Part shown: piece after piece, positions 16,966 to 26,061 of the stretch | How the letters are laid out: each line of letters begins with the position of its first letter | How positions within the stretch are numbered: position 1 is the stretch's first letter | Origin: G965267185 sp965267185 | GTDB lineage: Bacteria; Pseudomonadota; Alphaproteobacteria; UBA6615 | Direction: 5' to 3' | NCBI GenBank assembly: GCA_965267185.1 | Contig: OZ253937.1 | Coordinates: forward strand, 1,922,001-1,986,000 | DNA length: 64,000 bases | Program-made: the position numbers and the translations under genes | Notes under the pieces: model-generated | Database searches by the model: none | What the model saw: the letters and a program-made list of their open reading frames with translations, nothing else | Told to the model about the DNA's origin: nothing

Positions 16966-17466
16966 TCAGCCGGCCTTCGGCACCGGCGTCAGATCGCCCA
17001 GTTGGCCGCGAAAGAAGACCAACGGTTCGCCCGCCGCGGTTTCGAAGCGTTCAACTTCGCCAACGATAATAACGTGGTCGCCGCCGTCGTGGTGGACAAC
17101 ATTGCGGCATTCGAAATACGCCAAACAGCCGTCGAATACCGGCGCCCCCCCGAGGCCTTCGGCGAATTCGACGCCGTTGAACTTGTCATCGCCCGATTTA
17201 GCGAACTTCATACACAGATCGCTCTGCCCTTCGGCCAAAATGTGGACGCAGAAATGGCTCGCATTCTCGAGGACTTTCAGACTGGGCGAAACCCGGTCCA
17301 GGCTCCACAAGACGAGCGGTGGGTCTAGCGATACCGAATTGAACGAGTTGGCCGTCACACCAGCCAGGGCGCCGTCCTCTCCCTTCGCCGTAATCACGGT
17401 AACACCGGTGGCGAAGTTGCCCAGGGCGTTACGAAACGCACGCCTATCGAAGTCTTGGTCCGCCAT
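16966..17466 (-). CDS. Flavin reductase-domain protein (PF01613)
   Basis: A 166-residue FMN-binding split-barrel protein beginning MADQDFDRRAFRNALGNFATGVTVIT, with the family's GVTANSFNSVSLDPPLVLWSL segment and the GDHVIIVGEVERF strand. Such proteins use NAD(P)H to supply reduced flavin to two-component monooxygenases. No monooxygenase gene is adjacent. The in-frame start at 17493 adds nine unconserved residues, so ATG 17466 was preferred. It lies 139 bp upstream of mmsA on the same strand. Confidence 0.87.
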   Translation of the reverse strand: MADQDFDRRAFRNALGNFATGVTVITAKGEDGALAGVTANSFNSVSLDPPLVLWSLDRVSPSLKVLENASHFCVHILAEGQSDLCMKFAKSGDDKFNGVEFAEGLGGAPVFDGCLAYFECRNVVHHDGGDHVIIVGEVERFETAAGEPLVFFRGQLGDLTPVPKAG

Positions 17467-17938
17467 ACAGATTGAGCCCCAACCGGTCCGCACGAGTTGT
17501 CAAAGAGCGAAGAACAGGAAGGCCAAGATACTGACTTGGACTGGCGAGACCAACCCCACAGGGACTAGATCAGGTGGTAGCAGCACCATTCGTCGGGGCC
17601 GCGGACTGCCCACCAAAAGTGCAGAAAAAGCGAATCACTTGTGCAGGTTGACTAGAAAACGGGCAAATCACCGCGATTTGACTGCCAGCTCAAATTGGTC
17701 CGGTACCGGTATCAATTAAACGAAATAGCGATCGCATTATTTTCACCCTCGAACGAGAACCTGCGAATATCTGTACTTATGGCCTGTTTTTTTGAATCAA
17801 AAATGGAATCTTTGAATCATTCTAAATATAAAGATCAGAAATTACACTACTTCGTCGAAGATGACGATTTCTCAATAATAATAAGAAAGTAAAAAAATAG
17901 TGTCTTGTCTGCTTGTCGATAGATCATTTCAAACGGAC

Positions 17939-17968
17939 TTGACAGTTGTAACACATTTTGTGGGATAT
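17939..17968 (+). promoter_or_regulatory. Possible sigma-70 promoter for the 79-aa gene
   Basis: A perfect TTGACA (17939-17944), then 18 nt, then GGATAT (17963-17968) preceded by TG. The -10 is a modest match. It would give a leader of roughly 60 nt containing the two inverted repeats at 17978-18012. Confidence 0.4.
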
Positions 17969-17977
17969 TAATTGCAG

Positions 17978-18012
17978 CCCACTAGATAGTGGGTCCTTAG
18001 ACTTATAAGTCT
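17978..18012 (+). repeat. Two inverted repeats in the leader of the 79-aa gene
   Basis: CCCACT-AGAT-AGTGGG (17978-17993) is a perfect 6-bp hairpin. Next to it, AGACTTATAAGTCT (17999-18012) is a perfect 14-bp palindrome. Both lie between the possible promoter and the ribosome site, so they could be operators or leader RNA structures. Confidence 0.5.
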
Positions 18013-18035
18013 TTAAATCGCCCAAAGGGGGACTC

Positions 18036-18275
18036 ATGCCTGAAAATGCGATTGAGAAAATTAAACGTTGGATCGGTCAAGTAACCGAGCTTGGCCTTCT
18101 CCTCGTTGCTCTTGCAATCGTTCTGCAGATTCTTCTCGGAAATACTATTCCGTTTTTTGGCAACGTCGTTGGCAACTTAACAGGTCTTATCGCAACCCTC
18201 GGAAACAACGGCCTCGTCGGCTTGATTGCGATTGGTATTATTCTTTGGCTGTTCGCGAAGCGGAGCCCAGGCTAA
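18036..18275 (+). CDS. Small two-helix membrane protein, unknown
   Basis: A 79-residue protein with an amphipathic basic N-terminus (MPENAIEKIKRWIGQVTELG), a hydrophobic helix at about 19-34, a Gly/Asn-rich middle (GNVVGNLTGLIATLGNNG), and a second helix at about 60-73 ending in a basic tail. The ribosome site AAAGGGGG is strong, and a perfect terminator follows, so it is a single-gene unit built for good expression. I do not recognise the family. It lies at the end of an AT-rich island and has lower GC than its neighbours. A pore-forming, holin-like or spacer role can be imagined from its shape, but nothing proves one. Confidence 0.75.
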   Translation: MPENAIEKIKRWIGQVTELGLLLVALAIVLQILLGNTIPFFGNVVGNLTGLIATLGNNGLVGLIAIGIILWLFAKRSPG

Positions 18276-18325
18276 GCCGCTTGAACCCGCGACTGGCGCA
18301 CTAAGGGTATGCGCCGATTCTCTGG

Positions 18326-18357
18326 CCGCCCCGATAGTGATATCGGGGCGGTTTTTT
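18326..18357 (+). terminator. Rho-independent terminator after the 79-aa gene
   Basis: Perfect 11-bp stem CCGCCCCGATA (18326-18336) with TATCGGGGCGG (18341-18351), tetraloop GTGA, then six T residues (18352-18357). One of the strongest terminators in the window. Confidence 0.92.
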
Positions 18358-18446
18358 GGTGCCGACCTCAATAACGTCGGACAGTTGCCCATGTTGCGCA
18401 GGGCGCTACAGTGACACGGTGTTCAAATAGGTCACTGGACTGACAA

Positions 18447-19256
18447 ATGCCGCTAACCCCGCCGCGCGACGGCGTCGAAATACACTACGAAGCCCATGGC
18501 GATGGTCCGCCCCTAATCCTGATCAGCGGGACCGGCCACGATCTTACTTTTTGGTCCGGGCAGCTTCCCTTTTTCTCGCCTGAGTTCCGCACGATCGTTT
18601 TCGACAATCGCGGGGTTGGGGGATCGAGCGTTCCGCCGCCAGGGTACTCCCTAGCCGATATGGCCGATGACGCCGCCCATGTCCTCGATGACGCCGATAT
18701 CGACAACGCCCATGTTATGGGCTTTTCCATGGGTGGCCATATCGCCCAGGAACTTGCGCTAAACCATCCCGATCGCGTGCTCAGCCTGGGCATCCACCAT
18801 AGCTGGAGCCGCAACGGCGCGCGGCTTAGGAAATTTCAGGAAACACGGCGATATCTCGCGGAACACGACCAACGGATCGCGCTGGCCGAAATTAGCATGC
18901 TCGCCCTACACGCCTCGGCCTACTACGACGACCATGCAGACGAAATGGACGCGCACCGGGCTTTTTTGTTGGAGCAATCGCCGGTTAACGCCGGATGGAT
19001 CGGCCAGTTGGAAGCCTGCATTAAAGGCGACACCTACGACCGGCTGCCACAAATCGACATACCGACACTGATCACCTGTTCCGATCTCGACCTCATCGCG
19101 TCACCGCACCTGTCCCAGGTCATCCACGACCGGATCGCTGGATCGGAGCTCCGGCTATTGGAAGGGACCGGTCACGTCGCCCTAATGGAGGCACCGGAGG
19201 CATTCGCCAATGTCTGCCTCGAGTTCCTTCGTAAAGTATCGAACAGTGAGACATAG
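18447..19256 (+). CDS. Alpha/beta hydrolase
   Basis: A 269-residue alpha/beta hydrolase. The nucleophile elbow is GFSMGG with Ser94, FDNRGVGGSS at 52-61 is the usual oxyanion-side motif, an acidic residue sits near 212 (CSDLDLIAS), and His243 is in GTGHVAL. The pattern is that of the carboxylesterase, 3-oxoadipate enol-lactonase and haloperoxidase-like group; substrate cannot be assigned. An acyl-CoA ligase gene lies 94 bp downstream on the same strand, so the pair may process an ester or acyl substrate. Cytoplasmic: no signal peptide. Confidence 0.85.
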   Translation: MPLTPPRDGVEIHYEAHGDGPPLILISGTGHDLTFWSGQLPFFSPEFRTIVFDNRGVGGSSVPPPGYSLADMADDAAHVLDDADIDNAHVMGFSMGGHIAQELALNHPDRVLSLGIHHSWSRNGARLRKFQETRRYLAEHDQRIALAEISMLALHASAYYDDHADEMDAHRAFLLEQSPVNAGWIGQLEACIKGDTYDRLPQIDIPTLITCSDLDLIASPHLSQVIHDRIAGSELRLLEGTGHVALMEAPEAFANVCLEFLRKVSNSET

Positions 19257-19350
19257 CTGATCGGCCTCTTGAGCCAACTCCGCGGCCACCCGATAATCGG
19301 ATCGAGAAGCCCGGCGAGCCAACGCCGGCGATAAGACAGAGGGGAGTGTC

Positions 19351-20979
19351 ATGCGCGGACTCATAATGGACCGGCCGCTGTTGATATCCAGCTTGCTGGA
19401 ACACGCTGATCGGGTTTCCGGCGACCGGGAGATCGTTTCGCGTTCGGTCGAAGGCCCGATCCACCGCTACACCTACCACGACGCCCATACCCGATCGCGC
19501 CAACTGGCCAACGCCTTGGCATCTCTCGGCGTCGAATTTGGCGACCGGATTGCCACCCTCGCCTGGAACACCTACCGGCACCTAGAGATCTACTACGCGG
19601 CGTCGGGCGTCGGTGCGATTACGCACACCCTCAACCCCCGCCTGGCGCCGGACCAACTCACCTACATCGTGAACCACGCGGAAGATTCGTACATCTTCGT
19701 CGATCTCGATCTAGTGCGATTGGTCGACGCAGTCGCCGACGACCTCACATCCGTTAAGGGTGTGGTGGTGATGACAGACAAAGCGCATATGCCCGAGTCA
19801 AAGATCGCCAATTTGATTTGCTACGAGGAATTGATCGACAGCCACTCCGACGACTTCGAGTGGCCGGAATTCGATGAGAACACGGCATCGTCGCTCTGTT
19901 ACACATCGGGCACGACAGGTAATCCGAAAGGCGCGCTCTATAGCCACCGCTCGACGATTCTTCACGCCTATGCGTCGGCACTCCCGGATGTCCTAAACCT
20001 GGCGGAACGTGAAGTCGTATTACCGGTCGTCCCCATGTTCCATGTAAACGCCTGGGGCATTCCTTACGGCGCCACAATGACAGGGGCCAAACTGGTGTTT
20101 CCCGGCCCTAAGCTCGATGGTGCGAGCCTCCATGAACTCCTCGTTGCGGAGGACGTTACGTTTGCGGCGGGTGTCCCAACCGTCTGGCTTGGCTTGTTGA
20201 ACCACTGGCGCGAAAACGACACGAGGGTTCCCTCGCTGGAGCGCACCGTGATCGGTGGCTCTGCCATTCCCCAATCCATGCTCGAAGCCTTCCAAGACGA
20301 GTTCGGTGTCGAGGTCCGGCATGCCTGGGGTATGACCGAGATGAGCCCGCTCGGCACCATTTCGCTCGTCAAACCGCGTATGGCAGAGGACAGCAAAGCC
20401 ACAAAACACCGGCAGCAGATCAAACAGGGCCGGCCCGTTTTTGGCGTCGATATGAAAATCGTCGACGACCAAGGCAAGGAACTGCCCCATGACGGTAAAG
20501 CCTATGGCGAGCTCATGGTGCGCGGCCCGTGGATCACCAGCGGCTATTTCAAGCTCGACGATTCCGATGCCCATGGCGACGATGGCTGGTTCGCCACCGG
20601 CGACGTGTGCACGATCGATGCGGACGGCTATATGGAGATTACCGACCGCTCGAAAGACGTGATCAAGTCAGGCGGCGAGTGGATAAGCTCGATCGATCTG
20701 GAAAATCAGGCGATGGGCCACCCAGATGTCGCGCAAGCAGCCGTGATCGGCGTTCCGCACCCCAAATGGGACGAGCGGCCGCTTCTGATCGTCGTCCCAG
20801 CGCCGGACAAAACACCCGAACTCGAAGACGTGAATGCGTATTTGGCGGATAGGGTCGCAAAGTGGTGGTTGCCGGACGACATGGTCCTTGTCGAAGCTCT
20901 ACCCATTGGCGCCACCGGCAAAGTACTGAAAACCAAACTGCGCGAACAATTCGGCGATCACCAACTGCCGACGGCCTAA
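19351..20979 (+). CDS. Fatty-acid--CoA ligase (AMP-forming)
   Basis: A 542-residue adenylate-forming enzyme. The P-loop-like motif CYTSGTTGNPKGA is at 183-195, the adenine-binding AWGMTEMSPLG in the middle, the hinge DRSKDVIKSGGEWISS, and the catalytic Lys in the C-terminal GATGKVLKTKLRE. GGEWISSIDLENQAMGHP is typical of medium- and long-chain acyl-CoA ligases of the AlkK type rather than acetyl-CoA synthetase. It activates fatty or aryl-alkyl acids for beta-oxidation. ATG 19351 follows AGGGGAG closely; 19366 is an alternative start. The 3' end overlaps a convergent GNAT gene by 4 bp. Confidence 0.9.
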   Translation: MRGLIMDRPLLISSLLEHADRVSGDREIVSRSVEGPIHRYTYHDAHTRSRQLANALASLGVEFGDRIATLAWNTYRHLEIYYAASGVGAITHTLNPRLAPDQLTYIVNHAEDSYIFVDLDLVRLVDAVADDLTSVKGVVVMTDKAHMPESKIANLICYEELIDSHSDDFEWPEFDENTASSLCYTSGTTGNPKGALYSHRSTILHAYASALPDVLNLAEREVVLPVVPMFHVNAWGIPYGATMTGAKLVFPGPKLDGASLHELLVAEDVTFAAGVPTVWLGLLNHWRENDTRVPSLERTVIGGSAIPQSMLEAFQDEFGVEVRHAWGMTEMSPLGTISLVKPRMAEDSKATKHRQQIKQGRPVFGVDMKIVDDQGKELPHDGKAYGELMVRGPWITSGYFKLDDSDAHGDDGWFATGDVCTIDADGYMEITDRSKDVIKSGGEWISSIDLENQAMGHPDVAQAAVIGVPHPKWDERPLLIVVPAPDKTPELEDVNAYLADRVAKWWLPDDMVLVEALPIGATGKVLKTKLREQFGDHQLPTA

Positions 20980-21470
20980 CGCGCGGGAGAAGACGCAAGG
21001 TCGAGGCGGTAAACCGTCGCGGGCTCGCGCAAGGTCCGCACACCCGACTCCAGCATTTGCCAGCCGCGGCGCTCCAGCAAAGTCGAACCGCTGGCGGTAT
21101 CGGAATAGAGTGCCTCGAGACCGCGTCCACGCGCTTCATCTTCTATCGCCGCGATGAGAGCCGAAGCGATGCCTTTGCCGCGGTGTTCGGGCGCAACCAA
21201 CAACGCCGCCAGCCAGGGGCTGAGATGGCGGTGGGTTTCCAGCGAATACGGTTTAAGCGCCGCCGTGCCGAGGATGTTTTGGTCGGCGTCCAGCGCCACC
21301 ACCGCTATCGGAAGCTCGTCGCGATTGCAGCATGCCGCTAGATCGGTTTCGGCATCGCCAGGACCATCCGGGCCGTAATACGGCCCCCACTCCGCGATAA
21401 ACCATTCGGTCAAAATGGGAACCGCAGCCGGTGCGTCTGCGAGATGAACGATCTGCAGCTTGGGAGACAT
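20976..21470 (-). CDS. GNAT family N-acetyltransferase
   Basis: A 164-residue GNAT protein. Motif A for acetyl-CoA is VAPEHRGKGIASALIAAIEDEARG, after the strand LSPWLAALLV; the C-terminal YSDTASGSTLLERRGWQMLE is the usual motif B region. It transfers an acetyl group from acetyl-CoA to an unknown amine. The in-frame GTG at 21506 is possible, but ATG 21470 has an AAGG site and the family N-terminus. Convergent with, and overlapping by 4 bp, the acyl-CoA ligase gene. Confidence 0.86.
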   Translation of the reverse strand: MSPKLQIVHLADAPAAVPILTEWFIAEWGPYYGPDGPGDAETDLAACCNRDELPIAVVALDADQNILGTAALKPYSLETHRHLSPWLAALLVAPEHRGKGIASALIAAIEDEARGRGLEALYSDTASGSTLLERRGWQMLESGVRTLREPATVYRLDLASSPAR

Positions 21471-21546
21471 CGCCTTAATCCGCCGGTGAACGCCCAACGC
21501 TAGCACCGATGCACCCCATAGAGTGAGGCTCAGCGCTGCAACTCTG

Positions 21547-22713
21547 TTATGCCGTGCGCGAGCGCGTCGTCATAACGAGGCCCGCCGCCATCGCCAAGGC
21601 GGCCGCCGCCACCAAGGAAGCCAATAGGAAACTATTGCCAAACCCATAGGTTACGCCGGCGAATGTCGGGCCGATCATCTGGCCAAGCCCGAATGCGGCG
21701 GTCATCAGGGCAAGGCTTCGGCGCGGATCGCCCGCCGTTAGATCCCGGGCGTAAATGAAGCCCAATGCAGTGATTCCCATGAAAGTGCCACCGAGCAGCG
21801 CGGCCCCCAGGAGGACCAACAATCCGTTGGTCGTCAAAACGCTCAAGGCCACGCCAATGGCCTCCACAATACAAGCGAGTGCAAAGCTGCGGTCATTTCC
21901 CAACCGCCGCCCGGCCCATGTCCACAGAGCGACCGATGGAATAGCGGCGAGGCCGAATACCAGCCAGACGACCGGTTCGATCGATTGTAGTTCAGCGATC
22001 GTTCGGACCATCGTGGAGATAAATGTTGCCGTGATCACATAGCCGAAGCCGAACAAACCGTAGGCCACGATCAACGCAAGCAGGCGCCCGTTAACACCGT
22101 CGCTCTGCGCGGACGGCGCCGGACGCTCGGCGTCTAACTCGCGCGGCACCAAGAGGATCACGGCGGCGAGTCCGACGAGAGCGATCGCACCGCTCACAAT
22201 CCATTGGGTCTGCCAATCGGCGTCACGCGCCGCGAGACCGGAGACAACCACGGCAGATACCGCGATGCCGACCCCGACACCAGCAAAGTGAATCGCCGAT
22301 AGCCCCGACCGGCCGGAGGCCGCCAGCCGATCCAAAACCAGCGCAGACGCAAAAACCAAAACGAATGCGCTCGCCACACCGCCGACAAACCGCAGCACCA
22401 GAAACAACTCCAGCGACGCCGTCAGCCCCATCGCTCCCGTCGTCACGGCGCTAACGGCAAGCGCGCCGACCAGCCAGGCCCGCCGGCTGCCCGGCAGGTT
22501 CGACGCAGCGGCCGCAAGAGCGCCCAACAAGTAGCCAAGGAAGTTGACCGACGCGATGATGCCAGCCTGCGGCTTAGTCAGGCTAAGGGCCTCCTCCATG
22601 AAGGGCAGCACAGGCGTATAAACGAAGCGGCCGATACCCATTCCCGCTGCGAGCGCGATAAGGCCGCCGAGGGCGACACCAACACCGATATACGCTCGTG
22701 ACTGATCGCCCAT
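21547..22713 (-). CDS. YbfB/YjiJ-family MFS transporter
   Basis: A protein of about 388 residues with twelve hydrophobic helices. The first contains GGLIALAAGMGIGRFVYTPVLPFM, the signature of the YbfB/YjiJ branch of the major facilitator superfamily. Substrate unknown. I chose ATG 22713 (MGDQSRAY); 22734 is an alternative start seven codons upstream. The LysR gene lies 103 bp upstream on the same strand, so the regulator and transporter could form one transcription unit, although LysR genes are more often divergent from their target. Confidence 0.85.
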   Translation of the reverse strand: MGDQSRAYIGVGVALGGLIALAAGMGIGRFVYTPVLPFMEEALSLTKPQAGIIASVNFLGYLLGALAAAASNLPGSRRAWLVGALAVSAVTTGAMGLTASLELFLVLRFVGGVASAFVLVFASALVLDRLAASGRSGLSAIHFAGVGVGIAVSAVVVSGLAARDADWQTQWIVSGAIALVGLAAVILLVPRELDAERPAPSAQSDGVNGRLLALIVAYGLFGFGYVITATFISTMVRTIAELQSIEPVVWLVFGLAAIPSVALWTWAGRRLGNDRSFALACIVEAIGVALSVLTTNGLLVLLGAALLGGTFMGITALGFIYARDLTAGDPRRSLALMTAAFGLGQMIGPTFAGVTYGFGNSFLLASLVAAAALAMAAGLVMTTRSRTA

Positions 22714-22816
22714 GGCACCGCCGCTTCCGATCACACGGGCGCCAGACTAGGGCTGCGCAACAATCGCGAAAACTGAAATTTTGTGATTGTAGCTATCGTT
22801 TTTTGAGATATCTGAT

Positions 22817-23704
22817 TTAGCCAACCGCTCGAAGGGGACGTAAGCTTGTGCGCGCGCTATCGAGGAACGACGCGAGGGCACTCGACAGATGGTCGTCGCG
22901 GCAGCGGATGAACAATGTGTCGGCCTCGGCTTCGCTTGCGGGAAGCTTGTGCAGCGCGACCCGGTCGCGGAAAGCAGCGGATTCGAGCACTCCTCTCGGC
23001 AACAACGTGATGCCCAACCCGGCGGCGACGCAGCTCACGATTGTCTCGATCGTACCGAATTCGAGCTGCCGTAAACCGACGGTGCCTCGCCGCGTCAATA
23101 TCTCCTCCAACCGCTGCCGATAGGAGCAGCCGGCCCGGAGAACGGCGATTTTGAGGTCGCCTTTGTCCGATAGCGTTTGGAGCGATTTCACCGTCGGCGC
23201 CGTCGCAACAACCAACTCCTCGCGAAAGACGATTTCTTGCTCCAACGCCTTGTGTTCAACTGGGCCACACACGAAAGCCCCTTCCAACTGGCGCGCCAGA
23301 ACGGCGTCGATCAACTCGCGGGTCGTGCCGGTTTTCAATACCAAATCGACGTCGGGATATTCAGCAACATAGGTTGCAAGAATCGGGGAGAGGCGCAGCG
23401 CCGCTGTCGTTTCGAGTGAGCCGATGGTCAGAAGCCCCTTCGGTTTGCCATCGTCTTCGACAACGCGGCGCGCTTCATCGAGCAGATGGCCGGCTTGGCG
23501 GGCATACGGCAGCAGCCGCGCACCGGCGTCGGTCAAGGTGACACCGCGGCTATGCCGCTCAAAAAGACGGGCGCCCAACTCATTCTCAAGCGAGCGAATA
23601 CGGCTGGTTACGTTCGATTGGACCGTGTTCAACTCCTCGGCGGCCCGGTTCATTCCACCCAAGCGCGCAACGGCCTCGAAAACCTTCAAAGCAGCAGTAT
23701 CCAT
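22817..23704 (-). CDS. LysR-family transcriptional regulator
   Basis: A 295-residue regulator. The N-terminal helix-turn-helix is LKVFEAVARLGGMNRAAEEL with NTVQSNVTSRIRSLENELGARLFERHSRG following. The LysR effector-binding domain occupies about 90-290, with GLLTIGSLETTAALRLSPIL as its start. The effector is not predictable. It lies upstream of the MFS transporter, which may be its target. Confidence 0.92.
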   Translation of the reverse strand: MDTAALKVFEAVARLGGMNRAAEELNTVQSNVTSRIRSLENELGARLFERHSRGVTLTDAGARLLPYARQAGHLLDEARRVVEDDGKPKGLLTIGSLETTAALRLSPILATYVAEYPDVDLVLKTGTTRELIDAVLARQLEGAFVCGPVEHKALEQEIVFREELVVATAPTVKSLQTLSDKGDLKIAVLRAGCSYRQRLEEILTRRGTVGLRQLEFGTIETIVSCVAAGLGITLLPRGVLESAAFRDRVALHKLPASEAEADTLFIRCRDDHLSSALASFLDSARTSLRPLRAVG

Positions 23705-23818
23705 TGTCGCGTCCTCAGCTACTGGCGGATGCGCGCATTCTATTCGTAAAATTCGGCAGCGAGAACCTAACGCCCGATCACAGACTCGCTTTCGAAGATC
23801 GGTGTCTATCGCCCGTTT

Positions 23819-24397
23819 TCAGCGGCGCACGCTTCCATCCATTGCCGGGTCGGCGGCGATTTGCCGCGCCGCCGTCGCGATAAGCTCGGCGGGCCATGCT
23901 GCCTGGATCCGCTCCAGCAGTGTGTCGGCCTGCGGCACGCCGCGGCTCCGCGCTTTCATCAGCCAAATCAAACCGTCGATGCGCTCACTATCGCTTGACG
24001 CCGCATTGAGCCGGAGAACGCCTAGATTGTACTGCGCGGGGCCGTACCCCTTTTGAGCGGCGCGTTCGTACCATTGCGCAGCTGCCTGTGGATCGGCTTC
24101 CCGGCCCTGCCCTCTATCGAGCAAGGTTGCCAGCTTAAACTGTGCTTCTACATTTCCTTGAGCGGCAGCCTTTTCGTACCAGTCGGCCGCGGCGGAAAGA
24201 TCCCGCGCAACATCGGTACCTGTTTCATATTTGAGGCCGAGCAAGAACTGCGCCCCAGCATCACCGGCTTCCGCCCTATCGAAGTACCATCGCAATGCTT
24301 CGCCATAAGTGCCGCGGGACAGGTGTTCGCTGGCATGAGAAGTCACCGGCACGAGAAGTGCACTCAAATACAAAGCAAACGCAATTGTCCTGGCCAA
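23819..24397 (-). CDS. SEL1-like repeat protein, exported
   Basis: A 192-residue protein with a signal peptide (about 1-22, ending TSHA) and roughly three SEL1/TPR-type repeats, each about 36 residues with the pattern AQFLLGLKYETGTDVARDLSAAADWYEKAAAQG and AQYNLGVL. SEL1 repeats form a helical scaffold for protein contacts. The protein would be periplasmic. A second, larger SEL1 protein is encoded at 61262-62932. A small lipoprotein gene lies upstream on the same strand. Confidence 0.85.
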   Translation of the reverse strand: MARTIAFALYLSALLVPVTSHASEHLSRGTYGEALRWYFDRAEAGDAGAQFLLGLKYETGTDVARDLSAAADWYEKAAAQGNVEAQFKLATLLDRGQGREADPQAAAQWYERAAQKGYGPAQYNLGVLRLNAASSDSERIDGLIWLMKARSRGVPQADTLLERIQAAWPAELIATAARQIAADPAMDGSVRR

Positions 24398-24490
24398 GAC
24401 GCTTCGCCCCCGGTGTCCGGCATAAGAATGACGGATTGCTGCGATTCACGCGACTACACGCCATAAAATTGTAACAGATTCAAGCCGAGG

Positions 24491-24793
24491 CTAAGGCTTT
24501 GCCAACCGCCGTCTCGGTTCCGGTCCTTCGAACCCGACGAGACGCTCTTCGCCGCCTTCGAGCGGTTCATCGAAACAATCGCCGACGCCGATGGTCTCGT
24601 AACAATAGATGGGTTCGGGGGTTCTACGCACCGGCTCGGCCTCTTGCAGGTCGCCAAACAACCAACCGCTGGACAAAACCTTCTCGAGCGACGGCGCTTT
24701 GTCAGCCAGGGGATTTTCGCAGGCGCTCAACGCAAAACAGGCACCGAGCAAGATCGCGCCACGGCGAACCGGAACTGTCGGAAGGAGACGCAT
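24491..24793 (-). CDS. Small predicted lipoprotein
   Basis: A 100-residue protein with a basic N-terminus (MRLLPTVPVRRGAILLG), a hydrophobic stretch and the lipobox LSAC at about 22-25, so it is probably lipidated and anchored in the envelope. The mature part has CYETIGVGDCF, which may form a disulfide. No family recognised. It lies 93 bp upstream of the exported SEL1 protein on the same strand; the two may act together in the envelope. Similar small lipoproteins of unknown role are common in Rhodospirillales. Confidence 0.72.
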   Translation of the reverse strand: MRLLPTVPVRRGAILLGACFALSACENPLADKAPSLEKVLSSGWLFGDLQEAEPVRRTPEPIYCYETIGVGDCFDEPLEGGEERLVGFEGPEPRRRLAKP

Positions 24794-24854
24794 AGTACTC
24801 AGAAGTATATCAGAGCACGGTTAACGTCTTGTTAGTAAATTGAAAAAAATCCGG

Positions 24855-25850
24855 CTACGCGTTCACATCGATAACAGTCCGGCCACGCACCTGCCCACGG
24901 AGAATTTCGCTAGCCAATTGTGGAATATCGGCCAGCGGACGCACCGTCGTGATCGCGTCCAGCTTATCGAGCGGTAGATCGTCCACGAGGCGCTGCCAAA
25001 TTCGCTGACGGTTTTCTGCCGGCTGCATAACAGAATCAATGCCGAGCAGATTCACACCCCGCAACAGGAAGGGGAGAACCGTCGTATTCAGATCGTTGCC
25101 GCCCGCCAGCCCACACGCCGCGACCGACGCACCATATTTCATTTGCGTAAGTACAGTCGCCAGCGTGGTGCCGGCAACGGAATCGACACAACCCGCCCAG
25201 CGCTCTTTTTCAAGCGGCCTCGGTTCGGCAGCGGACAACTCATCGCGGTCGATAATTTCGGCGGCTCCCAGGTCGCGCAGGTAGGCATCGAGTTCGCGGC
25301 GTCCCGTAGACGCCACCACCGAATAACCGCGCGCCGCTAAAATAGCGGTCGCCGTGCTCCCGACACCGCCCCCCGCACCGGTAACCAACACGTCGCCGTC
25401 GTCCGTGGCGAGCCCCGCTTGTTCCAGCGCATCGACGCAGAGCATAGCAGTAAACCCCGCGGTGCCGACCGCCATCGCTTGAAGCGTGGATATTCCGTCG
25501 GGCAATGGCACCAACCAACCGGCTTGCACCCGTGCCCGTTGCGCGAAGCCGCCCCAGTGGGTTTCGCCGACGCGCCACCCGGTCAACACAACCTTATCGC
25601 CCGCCTTGTAGTCGGCACTGTCGGAGTCCTTCACCGTGCCGGAAAAATCGATTCCCGGAACATGGGGAAACGAACGAACGAGACGACCTTTATTGCCGTC
25701 AACGATCAGGCCGTCCTTGTAGTTGACGGTGGAGTACTCCACCGCAACGGTGACATCTCCTTCCGGCAAATCGTTTTCCGACAGCGATTTGAACTCTGCC
25801 GTGAAATCGTCGCCGTCGTTGAGGACCAGCGCTGTGAAGTCGTTCGCCAT
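24855..25850 (-). CDS. acuI: Acrylyl-CoA reductase-type MDR oxidoreductase (AcuI/YhdH family)
   Basis: A 331-residue medium-chain dehydrogenase. YSTVNYKDGLIV is at 39-50, GIDFSGTV at about 66, and the NADPH-binding GAGGGVGSTATAILAARGYSVVASTGR in the middle. This family reduces acryloyl-CoA to propionyl-CoA with NADPH, a step used in 3-hydroxypropionate and DMSP breakdown and as protection against acryloyl-CoA. No dddL or other DMSP gene is adjacent. No zinc-binding cysteine set is seen, as expected. The gene symbol is given because the overall sequence agrees well with AcuI, but YhdH is an equally good family name. Confidence 0.85.
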   Translation of the reverse strand: MANDFTALVLNDGDDFTAEFKSLSENDLPEGDVTVAVEYSTVNYKDGLIVDGNKGRLVRSFPHVPGIDFSGTVKDSDSADYKAGDKVVLTGWRVGETHWGGFAQRARVQAGWLVPLPDGISTLQAMAVGTAGFTAMLCVDALEQAGLATDDGDVLVTGAGGGVGSTATAILAARGYSVVASTGRRELDAYLRDLGAAEIIDRDELSAAEPRPLEKERWAGCVDSVAGTTLATVLTQMKYGASVAACGLAGGNDLNTTVLPFLLRGVNLLGIDSVMQPAENRQRIWQRLVDDLPLDKLDAITTVRPLADIPQLASEILRGQVRGRTVIDVNA

Positions 25851-26061
25851 GATTTGTTGGATCCCTGATTTCTGGAGCGGTATCGCCAGCTTTTTTTGTA
25901 CGCCAACCCGGCGCTTCTATTTGCTTCGATTCTAGTAAACGCCGTAGCTTGTAAGTTATCACAGTCCGGCCGGTCAAACCCGAGCAGCGGCATTAGAGGT
26001 TTCCTTTGTGCCCCATCATTCGATAGGGTTCGGCCTGGTTTTAGAACTTGGGGGAAAAGCC

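Larger units (their letters stand above)
17467..18035. other. Long gap, AT-rich in its right half
   Basis: 569 bp without a convincing gene. From about 17700 to 18020 composition turns sharply AT-rich compared with the rest of the window. A short 37-codon frame (17779-17892) exists, but has no ribosome site. The right end holds a possible promoter and two short inverted repeats that lead the 79-aa membrane-protein gene; these are listed separately. Confidence 0.6.

Noticed and set aside
17695..17892. 65-codon frame in the AT-rich island, or 37 codons from ATG 17779
   Set aside because: No ribosome site, no recognisable features; frames of this length are expected in AT-rich DNA with few stops by chance here. 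Not listed as a gene.
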